Part shown: in pieces, positions 12,401 through 27,528 of the stretch
Layout: the number at the start of each line of letters is the position of its first letter
Position numbering within the stretch: the first letter of the stretch is position 1
NCBI GenBank assembly: GCA_018417955.1
Contig: JACTVC010000003.1
Location: forward strand, 62,001 to 126,000
DNA: 64,000 nt
Direction: 5' to 3'
Source of the DNA: Laccaria trichodermophora
Lineage: Eukaryota > Basidiomycota > Agaricomycetes > Agaricales > Hydnangiaceae
Position numbers and translations under genes: made by a program
The notes under the pieces: model-generated
The model's database searches: none
Seen by the model: only the letters and a program-made list of their open reading frames with translations
Told to the model about the DNA's origin: nothing

Positions 12401-13180
12401 TTCATAGACCTTGTGAAATCGACGTAGAGGGCGTCTACGACGCTGGACGAGGTGTGTCGTTGTGATGGACGTTAGGCGAGGTCTTGGCGACCATTGTTTA
12501 TATCTAATATCCAAGACCTGGCACCGAAACAAACAACAGCAGCTTCTTTTTGATTTCTTTCTTCGGCCTTTAGTCGTTTTTCCATCTCCCAGCAACAGAA
12601 AGGATGAATACAACGTTAAACGCGAGCACTGATACTGTGTAGTAAGCTTTCAAATTTCCACTCCTTTTTACCCTTGGCTCACGCTGCCGAAAACAAGGGC
12701 ATTGATCCTTGCTCCGAGTCGTCGAAGCTTGGTCCAAGTTGTTCCGTAGTTGCGACCTTCTCAGTGCGGAACAAGGTTCTTTGTGCAGGTTGTCTCTTCA
12801 GCGGTTCAAGAAACATGTCTCGCGTGTATCGTCTGACCTCATCCTGCGGTCTCCAGACTCCACGGTTCCTTGAAGAACTTTGAAGCGGACCTGGAACCCG
12901 TATGCCATCCACACCGGAATCATATGTGCTTATCCCATTCACCTCCTTTTCATTGATGAAAGGCTATCCTCAATTTGAAACGGAGTTGATTGCCAGTCCT
13001 AGTCATGGCTCGGCTTTTACAACCATTGCATCTTTTATCGATTCCAGCCTTGAGATGACGTCACCCTTAAGGCTGTGGAATCCAGGTCGACGCGTCGCGC
13101 AGTGAGTACTCTGGTGCGACCCCGCGACCACCGCAACTCCAGTTGACGTTTCCAAATTACTCCGCTAACATGCCTTCATC
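9431..13180. other. Long gene-poor interval
   Basis: About 3.7 kb without a frame that I can support. Frames up to about 117 codons exist on both strands (for example near 10.06-10.41 and 11.17-11.47 kb) but lack domains and plausible exon junctions. No tRNA, rRNA or clear transposon ends were recognised. It may contain non-coding transcripts or decayed elements. Confidence 0.35.
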
Positions 13181-13199
13181 ACAGCTACGCCTTCGCCGC

Positions 13200-14310
13200 T
13201 TCTTCAGCATAATGCTGGGCCCGTATCGCTCCGTCAGCATGCAGGCGTTCCTTCGTCGTTCCCCATCGGATAGTCATACCTTTTCTGAATGAAACGAACC
13301 ACCACATTCTTGGCATCAACACACTACTTCCGCCTGAGATTTTTGGGGAAATATTTGAACACTACTTATTTGATGACGATAACCCCGCATGGCTTCAAGC
13401 TCCCACCCACATGTGAATGCTCGCATGACGGCGATATCCCTCTGCCACGTATGCTCGTACTATTGGAACTTCCTCGTAGCCTCCAATCCGTCCTTCTGGT
13501 CGTCTCTGTGTGGTATGTGGCCCAAGAGAAAATTTGTCAATCTTATGCGGCTTTGGCTTATTGGCCCGATTTGTACCTGCTTTCTCTGTTTCTTGGCGAG
13601 TACCCTTGGCAGCTCCCCCGTGCGGGATATTCTCGCCTTATTCATTAGTCATGCATATCGGTGGCGAGTTGTTAACCTTGCTCTGAGTGGTGCTGTTCTG
13701 TTTCGTGATGTATCATACGGTGCCATGTCATCCCTTGAGTTTCTTGACGTCGCAGTGCGAAATTCGAGCACTGGTCTCATGAATCAGCTTTCGCTCTGCT
13801 TGGTCTTCTCCCCTTCCCTCCGAAGGATCGTTTGGGTAAATTCACGATAGGATTATCTCCCTACATCCATTTGTTGGGGTCAACTCACAGAAATAACTCT
13901 GGGCTTTTTGCGATTCTGACCGAGTGCTATGACCTTGCATTTCTTGATGTTCGATATCTCGGTTTCACCTCGCCCCCCTCAGGTGGAAAATACATCCTAC
14001 TACCTGATCTTCGGCAGCTCCGGTTTGGTCGCGTTGCTGGTGTACTTGACGGTTTGCTCTGCCAAGATTGTCAGAATTTTGCTCGAAAAACGTATTTCGA
14101 GAATCAATCCGTGATGGCTGGAGGTCCTCCAATAAATTGCTACAGCGATCGGAATGTAAAGTTGGCGTACAGCCAGTCAGACTTTGACGAAATGCAGCTT
14201 GTCCATTCACACTCGCTATGCCCCTTTTCTCGCATGTTGCTAACATTGCTCTGGCTGGTCCTATCAGCGATGTCACGTTAAGTTCGGGTTGGAGGTGCTC
14301 AGCCCTGAAA
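13200..14310 (+). pseudogene. F-box protein pseudogene, frameshifted
   Basis: An F-box is readable but broken. One frame gives NTLLPPEIFGEIFEHYLF and stops at about 13415. The matching second half (ISLCHVCSYYWNFLVASNP, then SFWSSL) continues one base out of phase, with no room for an intron. LRR-like text follows (EFLDVAVRNSS, SPSLRRIVW), and near 13838 the reading shifts again into LSPYIHLLGS and LPDLRQLRFGRVAG. No in-frame start was found upstream. Two independent frame changes argue for decay, although sequencing or assembly error in homopolymers (a ggg run at the second site) is an alternative. Confidence 0.7.
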
Positions 14311-14522
14311 ATTTGCAATTACTCCCCGATTCATCCTTTTTTTTTCAACGTCGAAAAGGAAAAATGGCTTGGATTAGGCCCAGGAGGCTGTCTCAATTTT
14401 GTGGCAAGAGGTCTTGGAAGGGTTTACATAAGATAAAAAATGTACCGAGAGAGGTGCCGAGGTAGTGGTAGGGCATAGTACGCGAAGTTCTTAGAGTGCT
14501 TTCCCGTTACAGCCACACCATG

Positions 14523-14900
14523 GTATCACTCCATAAACAAATGTGTGCGCACTGCTGCCTCCAGTTTATATCCTTGGAGGTTTTTGGAAGCCGCACAAGA
14601 TTTGAACTGATGTCGGAGTGTGAATATAAAGTTGCTCGGAGAATCTCCTAGCTTCTCCAAGCCCCAAGCTGCATCTGCCACCGAGCTAAACCCACGATCA
14701 TCGGCCGTTGAAGAATTCAAGATAGTAGGCAAGGATGGCTCATAATCATTTTGATTCACAAAGACAACCACGAATTTCTTATCCGTCCCCGTGAAAATTC
14801 GGATTGTTAGACTCAAGAACTTCAAGGTCATGTCTTTCCTTGGTCTAAATTTCCTGTTGCTTTGCGGGTAACCCACAAGCCCATCCAAGACGTCATTCAA
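14523..14900 (-). CDS. Hypothetical 124-residue frame
   Basis: A single open frame on the minus strand with a mixed, not strongly biased composition. No domain, signal peptide or membrane segment was recognised. It sits alone between the F-box pseudogene and GMC gene 2. It may be a chance frame. Confidence 0.2.
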
Positions 14901-15013
14901 GCATCACAGCTGCGTATTGCCAAGACCGGTCAGGGTCAAGTCAGGGTCGATTCCTGCCAAGCCCTCTGCAAGTTGAACTCACATTGTGGTTCAAGTTTCT
15001 TCACGACTCATGA

Positions 15014-17591
<2,578 letters not shown>

Positions 17592-17797
17592 TACTGTCCC
17601 AACGGGCAACTATCACGTAGAAAGCAGAGTAGACTACATGCATATGGACTTCGGCTAGAACATTATATATACTTATCTATGCTCTGTAAAGCTCTGGGCG
17701 CCCTATCGGGACTCTCGCAGTACGATATGGTATGAATAAATAAGGGCAGTACTGCATATGTATAGCATAGCGATCGACGTGCGTGTATATCAACATA

Positions 17798-20700
17798 TTA
17801 ATCCTCGTCTTCGAACCTCAATACCTGTGCATCCTCGTCTATCGGCAAGTTCCTGTACCCGCTTCTTGCACCAGGCACAAGACGCTCCACATGAGATATA
17901 ACCCATTCCCAAGCGATACCCGCAACGCCAACAATGAACCAAGGAACTGAAGCGAGAGTAGCGACGACGCCTGTGTCGCCACCGTACGCGGGCCTTCCTC
18001 CGTCTCCAGGGAGGCGAATGGTACTAAAAGTATCACATAAGTAAACAATGATGGAGATGCAGGATAAACAAACGTACCCTCTGGCGAGGCCACTCCGACG
18101 ATAATAGTAAAAAGCAATGAGAGCCGTGAAACCGAATGGGAGAAGAAGCATGAATAGCCAGAACCAAGCGCTATGAGATTTGAAGCCAGGGCAGCGATGC
18201 TCGCGACCACGATCAGGTCTTTCACCATCCGTACAACTGGAGTAGGGGATCAAACGGTAGGCTGTCCGTTCGTACCAAAACTCTTCGCCGTTTCTGCAAG
18301 CCGCATCACTGTCGGATAGAGGAGTGGTACCAGGGACAAGTTCACACTCGTCGTTGGCGTTCTTGACGTGGTTGAACTCGCTGAAGGGGGACTAAGCATG
18401 ATGTTAAAGGAAATCAAAGAAGAAGTACCATTCGAAATCAACTTTTGAGCAAGCGCAGTTGAGAACAACACGGCTAGCTGCCTTTTCTTGTTCCCCAACG
18501 GTGCAATCCGTGTTACGAATGCGGCGGTGGTAGAGTGTCTAAACAGGACGTTGAGTTCGTAAATCCCCTCAACAAGAAAATGGTCACACCTGGCGGCCGA
18601 AAAGACATTGCTCTGGGCGGTTCTCACTCGGGCTCCACATCTCAAAGTCATCCTTTGCAGGATTGTCAGTGCTAAGGTCACCTAAAGAACAGAAATTAGC
18701 ATAGAAAATGAATGAATAGAACTAAATCCTCGAACATTTTCTTGAAGTCAGCTGCGAGAAATCAATATGAACCGCGATTGAACCGGGTGAGCGCATCAAA
18801 CTTCCAAATAGGATGAAACGTCGACTCGTGTCAGAAGGAACGGTGACGATAGACCGGACGCGCATCTTCTCCTCCGTAAACTTGTATTCTCGCCACGTCA
18901 GACCTTCGTCTGTACTGAACAGGATGTGGTCGGTGGGTTCTTCGTCGTTAGCTAGTACAAGAATTGATCCAGAGTCACCAAACTCCCATAAGTGGGCGTC
19001 CTTGTGGACTTCTTGCCAGGTGAAGCCAGCGTCGCGGCTGAGGAAGGTGTCGCTCTCGGTATACGGAGCCAACGTGTCACCAACGTTTCCGACGGCCATA
19101 AGAACCCCAACAATCGAAGGGCTGCTATACGTGGCTCGTGGATCCATCCGTTCGGTGTAGCCATGAATGTGAAGGGCGCACTTCTGTTGGAAAAAAAAAA
19201 TCAGACTCATGTCTAGCGAAAGATAAGCAGCACTTACTGTACCCTCGCATGAGTATTTGTTCCCCTGTGAGTCGACCACAGGTGGTGTCAAAGGCCTCCA
19301 CGTACTTCCTGTTTCAAATCAGCGGACAAAATCACACTAAAGGGGCTGCATACCGTCATTGTGCGTGATTCGGCTCTGCAACTGTTTATGGCCTGAAAGC
19401 GTTGCGTCTGCGGGGTTGGACACGATGTTGACGAGAGCAATGCCATCCAGACCAATCATCTTCTCGAAATCGACGTAACCCCGTTCGTCCCGATTGACGT
19501 TCTCAAGCGCAAGACCAAAATACGTGCCGTTTGAGTTGGACTTTAGGATGTTGCCCCAGAAGGGAGCCGGAGCCTCCGACATTGTCATGTGAAGGAAGAG
19601 CGATTTCGTGCTTGACTCCAAGATAGTGTATGCCTGAAAGAGGGGACCATCAGGAGCGATCATACACAGGTAAGAAAGAAAACTCACATGGGTTTCTGGG
19701 TGCATGCTGGGCGGGAACTTGCCAGTTGCAAAGTGAATTCCGTCCAGCGAGACTTCGAGCTCCAAAGAGCGTCTCTCGGGTATCATCTACGAAAGGGCAT
19801 TCAACCCTCGGTGCAAATAAAACAACAGGAAATCGACCCACCTCAGCAACGACCAAAAACTCTGAAAACTTTGCAAAACCAACAACATGATCGAAAACCT
19901 TCCTTTTATTCGCGTAATAGTTTGACCCCGTCACCAGTTCCATCGGATTTTCGTTCTGGAATAAACGCTGGTTGCCCTTCTTGTCCCGATAAGACTCGCA
20001 AATGATCTCGTTCGGATCAGTATTAAGCTCCGCGTCTTTCGCCCACGCGCAATTCCGCACGTAGCTATCGACGACGGACCACTTCCGCCCATTATCCCTA
20101 GAATACTGGGCTTCTGCATGACAGCTTTGCGCTTGCGCCGAACAGCCTCTGTTGCCCGTCCAGATGAGGTTGTCCGTGTTCGGGTGGAAGTGGAGGACTT
20201 GCGCTCCAAAGGTGTTGGGTGGAGTTGGGGCTTTAGCTCGGATCCACGTTCGTCCGGTGTCGGTTGTGTAGAAGAAGGTGTCGGTGTCGGTGATGAGGTA
20301 GGCACGGTCGTCCGAGTATTTGTGGTGGTAGAATGCGAGGAAGCGGTGTTCGGGGTGGATTTGCGTCCAGCTGTAACCTTCGTTGCTGGATTGCCACATG
20401 GTGTGGTCCATGAGACGAACCAAAATGGTCCTTACCTGAGTAGACATCAGAACAAGAGAAATACGGCGTCGATAGGACAGCTTACTTTAGGGTTCTTGAA
20501 GTAGGCGTGTTGCACGATCTGATGTTTGAAGTCATGCTGCAAAAGGTAAGTACAATGCTAGTCGAAAAACAACGGTGAAAGCTTACAATTTGATGCGTTA
20601 TTTCCCCGGGAGCAGGTTGCGCTGTTGGTGGTAATCAGAAAGTCTCAAGCCAACAATAACGAAAAAGCATACCTTGCGAACACTTCTTATCAACCTTTTC

Positions 20701-23162
20701 GTCCTTCTTGACACCATCGACGCAGGTATTCCCAGGAATTTTCCTCCATCCCGAGGAGCCCTTGTAAGTCTGGTCGGGGTTCCCAGTACACACGCCAGCA
20801 GGGATCGGCTCCGGCCCAACGGGGACGCAATCCTTTCCATTTCGAACGAAATTATAGTCGCTAGCAAAGGAGAGGTTAGATCTGGTAGAAACTGAAAAGA
20901 AACAAGAACGTACCATTCGTAATCCTCCTCCGTACACTGACAATTATCCTCATGCTCCACAGGGTCCATATACTTCTCTCCAACATAACAATCCGCGTCC
21001 GGTTTTCGGCGTTTGTACCATTGCTACCAAAGTAACAACACTGCTTAGCCAAAAAAAACCAGACACAGTAACAAAAACGGGGTGAAAACGAACCTTGTGG
21101 CCCATCAAGCACTCCGTCTTGGAAGTGCGCGCATACCATTTCTCGAAATCTCCCTCTTCACACTTACGTTTCCTCGTCCCGGAAAAGTCAAGTTGGATAA
21201 TGACGACACGTCCGGTTTCCTTTGTCTGGTCTTTCCGCGCTACTTGCCCCAGAAGCAGGAACCTTTGTGAGGTGGAGTCAGGAAGGGTCATGAGCGCCCT
21301 CGCTCGAAATTTGATGCCGATGTCGTATTTCTGCCTGTTGGGAAAAAGTTAGAATTTGAAAAGACAGAGACGAGGAAGAAGGGGAACGTACCATGATTTA
21401 CCCAGGTCAAGAGAATAGCGCACGTTGTCCGTCCCGTCCTCGTCATTCACGACTACCAAAATGCTCCCCTTATCGCCAAACTCATACTTGTGCGCGTCTC
21501 GTCGGGCCATCTGCCACGTAACGCCGGCGTCTGTGCTGATAAATGTGTCGCTTTCGTCGTAGGGTAAGAGGCTCTCGCCTATCGACCCAACGCCCATAGC
21601 GAAACCAGGTGCCGGTGACGAGAAGATACGGCCGTAGTTGTGTGGGGTCGTGACGGAATGGAGGTGGAGTGAGCAAAGGTCGGTGTCAGCGGGGTCGCAT
21701 GAGATGCGTTTTCCCTCGCTGTCTTGAGATGGAGGGCGAAGCGAGGTCCATGTGCTACCTGTAATGGGTTAGTTGAAACAGATGTCAAAAAACAAAGCGG
21801 CGTACCGTCGTCAAAAGTGATCATTGTCTTCAACTGTTTCTGTGCCCCTCGCCCCTCGACATCCTTCGCGTTCGAAACAACATTGGCAAGGCCCACACCA
21901 TCGACGCCGTACAGCTTCTCGTAGTCGACGTACCCCATATCGTTCCTATTCGTATCCTTCAAACTCTCGACGAAGAAGGTGCCGTTGGAGTTGCTAACGA
22001 ACAGCGTCCCAATGCTGCTCTTATCTTGAAGTACCACGTCAACGGCGAGGGAGTGCGTCGTCGATTCCACAATCGTATACGCATTTTCTCTAAGTTTGGC
22101 CGAGGACGCATGCGGAAACTGCGCCTTTGCCCACGTGTTCGTATCCACAGTGACGTACAGCAACATTTCGCCGTCGTTGGAAGGCGAGAGGTCCTTCAAT
22201 GCGACGACGGCGTATTTGGAGACAATGGCAAAGGCGATGACGCCCTTTGCGTTCTTCCCAATGCCAAGCTCCTCAACTTTGCGGTCTTTGTCGAAGAAAT
22301 CGGTGCTGGAGAAGAGGCGGCTGGAGGAGAGGGCGTGGGAGCCGTCGACGCTTGAGGTGTCGAAGGCGACGCAGTAGATTAGGTCAGAGTGGGCTTCATG
22401 CTTAAAGTCTTTGCTGCTGTGAGCGAATTGACAACGCGACGTTTCGGAGAGGAGGAGTTGAGGGGTGTCGCTGAACGCTTCTTTGGTGTAATATGTCTAT
22501 AATGTTATGTTATTTAAATTATGAGTCAGAGAAAGTGCGAACGATATACCTCGTCGTGGCAGATGGCGCCCCACCCTTGGCGGTTGCACGCGGTTCCCTG
22601 ATAGAGTATCAATCCCCATTTCTTGGGATCTGAATGGAACGACATCGGCCTGGCGACGAGAGCGGGTGGGATTGGAACTTCGAAAGAGCGCCATGTCTTT
22701 CCGCGGTCTTCGGTGCGGTACTGGATCTTGCTATCGGTGAGCGCAAATGCCTTGAAACCATAAAAAAATATCAGCCGAGGTCATTCTCAACGTTCTAAAG
22801 AGACTCACGTAGCGGTTGTCGAATGGGTGCTCGATGACCATGACCGTCTTTCCCTTGGGGATGCCCTCTGCCATACTCCAAGACTTTCCCTCATCCTGCG
22901 ACACATAGACATTCCCATCGATTGAATCATGATATATTGCGGCCTAAACCTTCTTGTAAGTAAACTACACGCATAAAGTGGTCTAATATCGTACCTCCGT
23001 ATCGTCAAAGAAGAAAAGGCGCGCTGGTAGGTTGTTAAAGGATGTTATCGAGTGTACTGGTTGTTGTTGCCCTACGACGAGGGCGATGAGATAGAGGAGG
23101 ATTAGAAGAGAGGTGTATAGTCTGAGGCCATCGTTGTAGCCAGCCTTGACCGTCGACGCCAT
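17798..23162 (-). CDS. VPS10: Vacuolar protein sorting/targeting protein 10 (sortilin-type receptor)
   Basis: Multi-exon minus-strand gene from ATG at 23162 to TAA at 17798; I estimate roughly 1,450-1,550 residues. It begins with a signal peptide ([10 protein letters not shown], then a long Leu/Ile run). Two VPS10 beta-propeller domains are readable, each with Asp-box-like repeats: [24 protein letters not shown] in the first; [34 protein letters not shown] in the second. Each propeller is followed by a Cys-rich 10CC segment ([29 protein letters not shown]). After that come a transmembrane segment ([18 protein letters not shown]) and a cytosolic tail ending [16 protein letters not shown]. Role by family: cycling receptor that carries soluble hydrolases such as carboxypeptidase Y from Golgi to endosome and is recycled by retromer. 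Exon edges were checked only in part. Divergent from the APH gene, 247 bp apart. Confidence 0.95.
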
Positions 23163-23409
23163 GGCGGATGTTGGACACGTAGTTGTCGTCGTCGGCGTCC
23201 TGTGTGCGCAGCTTGAGACTCACGTTTTCGGTCGTGTACTTTGCACAGCCACTCAGGACTCAGGACAAAATTAAATCCATCTTTCTATCCCCCACTGTCT
23301 TTTCCTTCCACTTCCCTCCGACCATTGAGGCAGGCTCTTATCAAAAGGCCGTTCCATTGAAACTTGAATACACTGAGACTAAGTATTGGTAATAATTCAA
23401 TTTACCCTG
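23163..23409. promoter_or_regulatory. Shared promoter between VPS10 and the APH-family gene
   Basis: Divergent start codons at 23162 (minus) and 23410 (plus) leave 247 bp, which must hold both promoters. No specific binding site was identified. Confidence 0.4.
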
Positions 23410-24629
23410 ATGGTACGACTACAAATTCGCATCTAATCTTATCGTCGTCGTCCAAGTTCTACTTCACAGGCGTTCACTGACCAATTACGAGCCACACGCG
23501 CAAAAATCAACTGGGACCAGGTTTATAAAACTGCTTCCTCAATCAAGGGGCAGCCTTGTACCTCTAACAACACCGAGTTCTCAGGTGGTTGCAACATAAT
23601 CTATCCCATCACATTCAAGGACGGCACGACCTGGGCACTTCGTGTCCCACACGACATGATGCCCGTTGAGCCCACGGTGACAACAATGGACTATGTCAAG
23701 AACACCATACCCACTATACCCATCGCGACTGTGCATGCTTGGTCTGACAGCGAGAATGGAGATGGCGTTGGAACGCCTTATATCCTATTGGACTGGATCG
23801 AAGGGTCACCGTTGACATGGAATGCGACCTTTCCTCCCCCAGAGGCTCGAGAAAAGGTCTTGGCTCAGCTAGCCCAGTACTCTGTCGACATGGTGGTGCA
23901 TACTACAGAATCCAGCACTGGCACCATGTCAGCGCTCGCTTGGACGCTCAGGAGGATCGATTCACGCCTCAGACGTATCTTCAACGGTGACCTCCCATCA
24001 TTCGACGGCGTTGACTGTCTGATCTATCGTGCCATGGCCGAAGAAAAGTACCACATTCCGTCCTTGGACACCTTGCCTTTTCCACTTATGCATACCGACC
24101 TCAATCCGGGGAATATTCTTGTTGACGGCGATTTTAACATCACGGGGTAAAGTTATGCATATCACTGGTATCTCAATATAATTCACTATTTAGATTTCAC
24201 AGGATTTTGGACTGGGACGATTGGGTTAGTCGATTACCCCTCCAATTTGCCGTGAGGTGTCCCGCAATTATAGAGGCTCTCGGTGACGATCCTTCTTCAC
24301 CCGATGATTTGTTCCTCAAAGATCGTCATTCCTTCATCGAGCATTTCGCATCTTCTCTGCACTCCTCTGGCATCCCTGATGATATCGCTGCTCAATTACT
24401 CCTCATAGTAGCAGATGAGGAGCAGCAAGCGTTTCATTCGGCAATTGGGAGTAAAAGCTCCTATGCTTATTGGCTGGGGAAGTATTTAGTTCGTAGTGCT
24501 GAATGGTTCAACGCAGCTGCTGGCGCCCTTGACAGATTTGTCCAGGCTCACCCAGAGATGGCTGGCTCAGCCGAAGTTATGTTTATACAGGCTCGTTTAT
24601 CGAACTTCCGAGAAAGTCGTCTTCAGTAA
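23410..24629 (+). CDS. Aminoglycoside phosphotransferase (APH) family protein
   Basis: Kinase-like fold protein, predicted about 369 residues. Exons: 23410-23412 (ATG only), 23470-24146, 24203-24629. The first intron would start right after the ATG (gtacga ... cacag, 57 nt); the continuous frame upstream has a stop eight codons later, so some such splice is needed. Seen: an N-lobe nucleotide-binding region (SGGCNIIYPITF, TWALRVPHD), the hinge IEGSPLTW, the Brenner loop HTDLNPGNILVD with catalytic Asp and metal-binding Asn, and ILDWDDW as the second metal-binding Asp, restored exactly by removing intron 24147-24202. Fungal APH-family genes are numerous and mostly uncharacterised; phosphorylation of a small molecule is an inference, and drug resistance should not be assumed. 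Confidence 0.88.
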
Positions 24630-24811
24630 CGTCGCATCATGGTCTACGTACTCCTTCATAGGGCCCTAATCATGCTCACATCAAATGATAAACTCTTCTG
24701 ATGCATTCCTTCTCACCCCCGCAGCCCCACGTACAAGGTCCACCTTTGCTTCTTTAAGGATGCCACCAATGTGGGCATGGCGAGGCATGCTTTCCAGCAG
24801 CAAAGCTTGTG

Positions 24812-25424
24812 CAATCTCACCAGGGAGGCATTCCCACTGGCATTCTAAAGAGTTTCCCAGTCTCACAAGAAGCGTGCTAGCACGACAGCTACTTATTATA
24901 CACCTCGTGGTAGTATTGAACGCGGTCACTGACGGGAGAGGAAAACGTGGCCCTTTTGATACTCGACCGGGATGTACTGGTGCCGATTGAGGAATTCGGT
25001 GACGAACCTGTCCGTAACTTCTTCTGCGGGATCATCGCTGTGCACCAGGGTGAGATGGAAGCCCAAACGTTGAAGGTAAATCGAGAACAGCAATGGTGCC
25101 TCGTCCATCTCGAACTTTGGGCCTGTAAGAGTTTGACCTCTATAAACCCCCGTCTGAATCGCGCGGAGAAGATCGTCGCGCTTTCCAGCCGCTTCCTCAC
25201 GAACCCTGCACAAAGCCGGATCGTCTATCGCACGATCAATTTCGTTCTTGACGTATCTAGTCCCTATATGAGCATAAAACACAGCCAATGGATTCAACGA
25301 ACTTACGATTCTATGGCCTTGTACGTGTTTAGGCGGAACCTGCTTAAGGTGCCATTCCAGCTTGTGCGACAAGCTTATCAAGCACGAGATGTGCGGGGAC
25401 TATATTGTCAGTCGCGACGTTTAA
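24812..25424 (-). pseudogene. Truncated third copy of the duplicated 547-residue gene
   Basis: Matches the 3' end of the genes at 30086 and 35891: EFLNRHQYIPVEY, AIQTGVYRGQTLTGP, RVREEAAGKRDD, then the intron and the first part of the next exon. Similarity to the other copies stops abruptly near 25424, in the middle of that exon. The copy keeps the intron, so it arose by DNA duplication and not through a spliced transcript. The stop codon seen in the other copies is lost and the frame runs on 10 residues. On the plus strand at 24813 a small piece (NLTREAFP) also matches the region flanking copy 2. Confidence 0.8.
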
Positions 25425-25795
25425 TTTTGACGTCACATCGTAAGCGCTGCTCAAACACCGACGTCTAACGTTCGTTGTAACTGTATGAAGTTTCGAGCAT
25501 GTACTCTTGATGTACTCAATTGGAATGGCTATGGCTCACCGTAATGGGTAGGTGATCAATGGTCTCCGAGTCCCCCATAATGGATAATTACTTCGCGATG
25601 AACGTTCTGGAAGTAAGGATAATTTATGGATATGTCCATTATCAAAGCAACATTCTTCAACCGCTGCACTCCTAGATGATATTGACTCTCCACATCAACG
25701 TAACCAGATTCGTTGGCAAATTCTTCCTAAGCCTTGCAATCGTGAGTATGCCTCATGGGAAGACATGAAGACTTCAATACAATGTCCATGCGCAA
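25425..25795. other. Intergenic
   Basis: No gene, RNA or repeat recognised between the truncated module copy and the 3' end of the F-box gene. Confidence 0.35.
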
Positions 25796-27410
25796 CTACC
25801 CCCGACAACTAGCAATCGTCTCCGCCCTAATCGTCTGCGCAAACCTCACCAACTCATTCACCTGCACCCACCGCTCGTCCTCATGTCCTTCATATGAACG
25901 CACGCACTTCAAGCTGGGGAACAAACCATCCAAATACCGTCCAATAAGACAGGCGTCCCTTGTATCCCAATCGTCTACTACCGATGCGATCGTGAGCATC
26001 TTTAGTTCATGTTTAAGTTTTGGATACAATGGTTTCCTCAATGACAAAAAGGGTTGTACAGCCTGTATGTCGCTCGAATCCAGGGGTATCCGCAGTTCCG
26101 TAAGCTTGGGACAACGTTCCGCAAGGACTCGAAGAGACTTCATCCTCGGCCGCACACGAGTGGGAGGGAGGAACGGGAGGAGGAGGTCGTTCAAGTTTGG
26201 CCAGGTCTTCGCCCACTCTTCTATCAGGTCATCGCTGATATCCATAAGGTATCCACGTAGACTGAGCGTGCGGAGATTGTGTAAAGGGAATAAAGGCTTT
26301 AATGTGTCGAGAGGTAACTCTTCCGCCTCTGTGTCCTCCGGTGTTAATCTGAGCCCGAAACATCGTAAGGAGCTAGGCCAGCGCGAAATGACGTCCTCAA
26401 CCAAGAGTTTCATGTCGAACCCTGGTTCAGGGGGTGAGAGGCAAACAAAGGTGTCTAGATGGTCCGTTGATATGTTGATAACGAACGACAGGATGAATGG
26501 GAGCGATGCGGAGATGGATAGACTCCTTAGGTGTCTAAAGCCTACGGTTTTCGCCAAGGGGGGTATTGGTGAGTCTATGAAATCCAAGTCGAGGTCTGTA
26601 AGCGCCGACAGTGCCCCAACGCGTTCCAACCACGGCAAACTCAGAGAGTCGCCCATACCTCCAAGTTCCAATACCCTCAGCTTCTCAAAACGAGGTATTA
26701 GCGCCATCGATTCCTTCCCCAGCCCCTCTCCCCTCAGTATAATCTTCACCAACTCCGCACCATCATTCAAAAGCGTATACAAAAAGGTGCCACACAATTT
26801 ATCTTCCACACTTGTAATCTCCCCAATCTCGACTGCTACCAAAGACGGGGAGAGAGAGAGACATATGCCAGAGATGAGAAAATCATTTGAGCTGATGGAT
26901 GGACAGCGGATGTATTGGAGGGAGGGGAGGAGGATGGGTGAGGTTCGGAGTTGGGCGATGCGGAAGTAGACGTGTAGGGCAATGTCGAGGTGGTCTGGGT
27001 CACGGATGTAGCTAAAGTTTTTGACGCGGTTGGCATAGAAGTCGAAGCGTGACCAGTCGGTTGGTCCTCGAAGGACCTGATGCGAGTTTGCGAGAGCTCG
27101 AATTGAGATGCGCGGACTAACTCACGTATGTTCCTTCACATCGTATAAACGATGGGAGGAGTTTGAGCAATGGGAAGAGAGTATCGAGGGTGCACCAGAG
27201 GCGATCTAGGGCGGGTTCCAGAAAAGTTTTGCATGTCACTGCTGCCTGCGCTAGGGCATGCTTGCACGCTATTGCGTTGTCCGAGTTCAGTTCGTCATCG
27301 TCATCCCACAAAAGATAATCGAATATTTTCAAGAGCAAGTCGGTGTTGCTGAAGAAGTCGTTCGCGTTGAGTTCTTTGTGGGTCGACAACGACACTATCT
27401 GTGATTCCAT
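25796..27410 (-). CDS. F-box/LRR protein
   Basis: Two exons, 27126-27410 and 25796-27076, with a 49-nt GT-AG intron at 27077-27125; 521 residues. The N-terminal part reads LLLKIFDYLLWDDDDE, then KHALAQAAVTCKTFLEPALDRLWCTLD. This is the common agaricomycete F-box form, in which 'A...C+.F.EPALD.LW' is followed by 'L.PLLKLLP'. The splice joins GTYV to LRGPTDWSRFDFYA in perfect register. The rest is leucine-rich (LRVLELGGMGDSL, LTDLDLDFIDSP, HNLRTLSLRGYLMD). Role by family: SCF ubiquitin ligase adaptor; target unknown. It diverges from another F-box gene, with start codons 118 bp apart. Confidence 0.88.
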
Positions 27411-27528
27411 TCGTCTTCTTTGGTGAACGGACTTGTAAGTAGTATATGTCAGTGGCTGAGATGAGTCAGATGACGATCAATACCCTGCTGATGTAATCTC
27501 ATCTCTGCTGTTTCTTCCTACCTTCACC
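27411..27528. promoter_or_regulatory. Bidirectional promoter between two F-box genes
   Basis: Only 118 bp separate the two divergent start codons, so both promoters must overlap here. No particular motif was recognised. Confidence 0.4.

Noticed and set aside
20118..20504. Plus-strand frame rich in Val/Gly/Glu
   Set aside because: Antisense to a VPS10 propeller exon with conserved Asp-box motifs.
24812..25424. Retroposed (processed) copy
   Set aside because: The fragment retains the intron found in the other copies, so it is a DNA-level duplicate.
25755..26969. Plus-strand frame of 404 codons
   Set aside because: Antisense to the large exon of the F-box/LRR gene, whose sense frame has clear F-box and LRR content and a matching splice.
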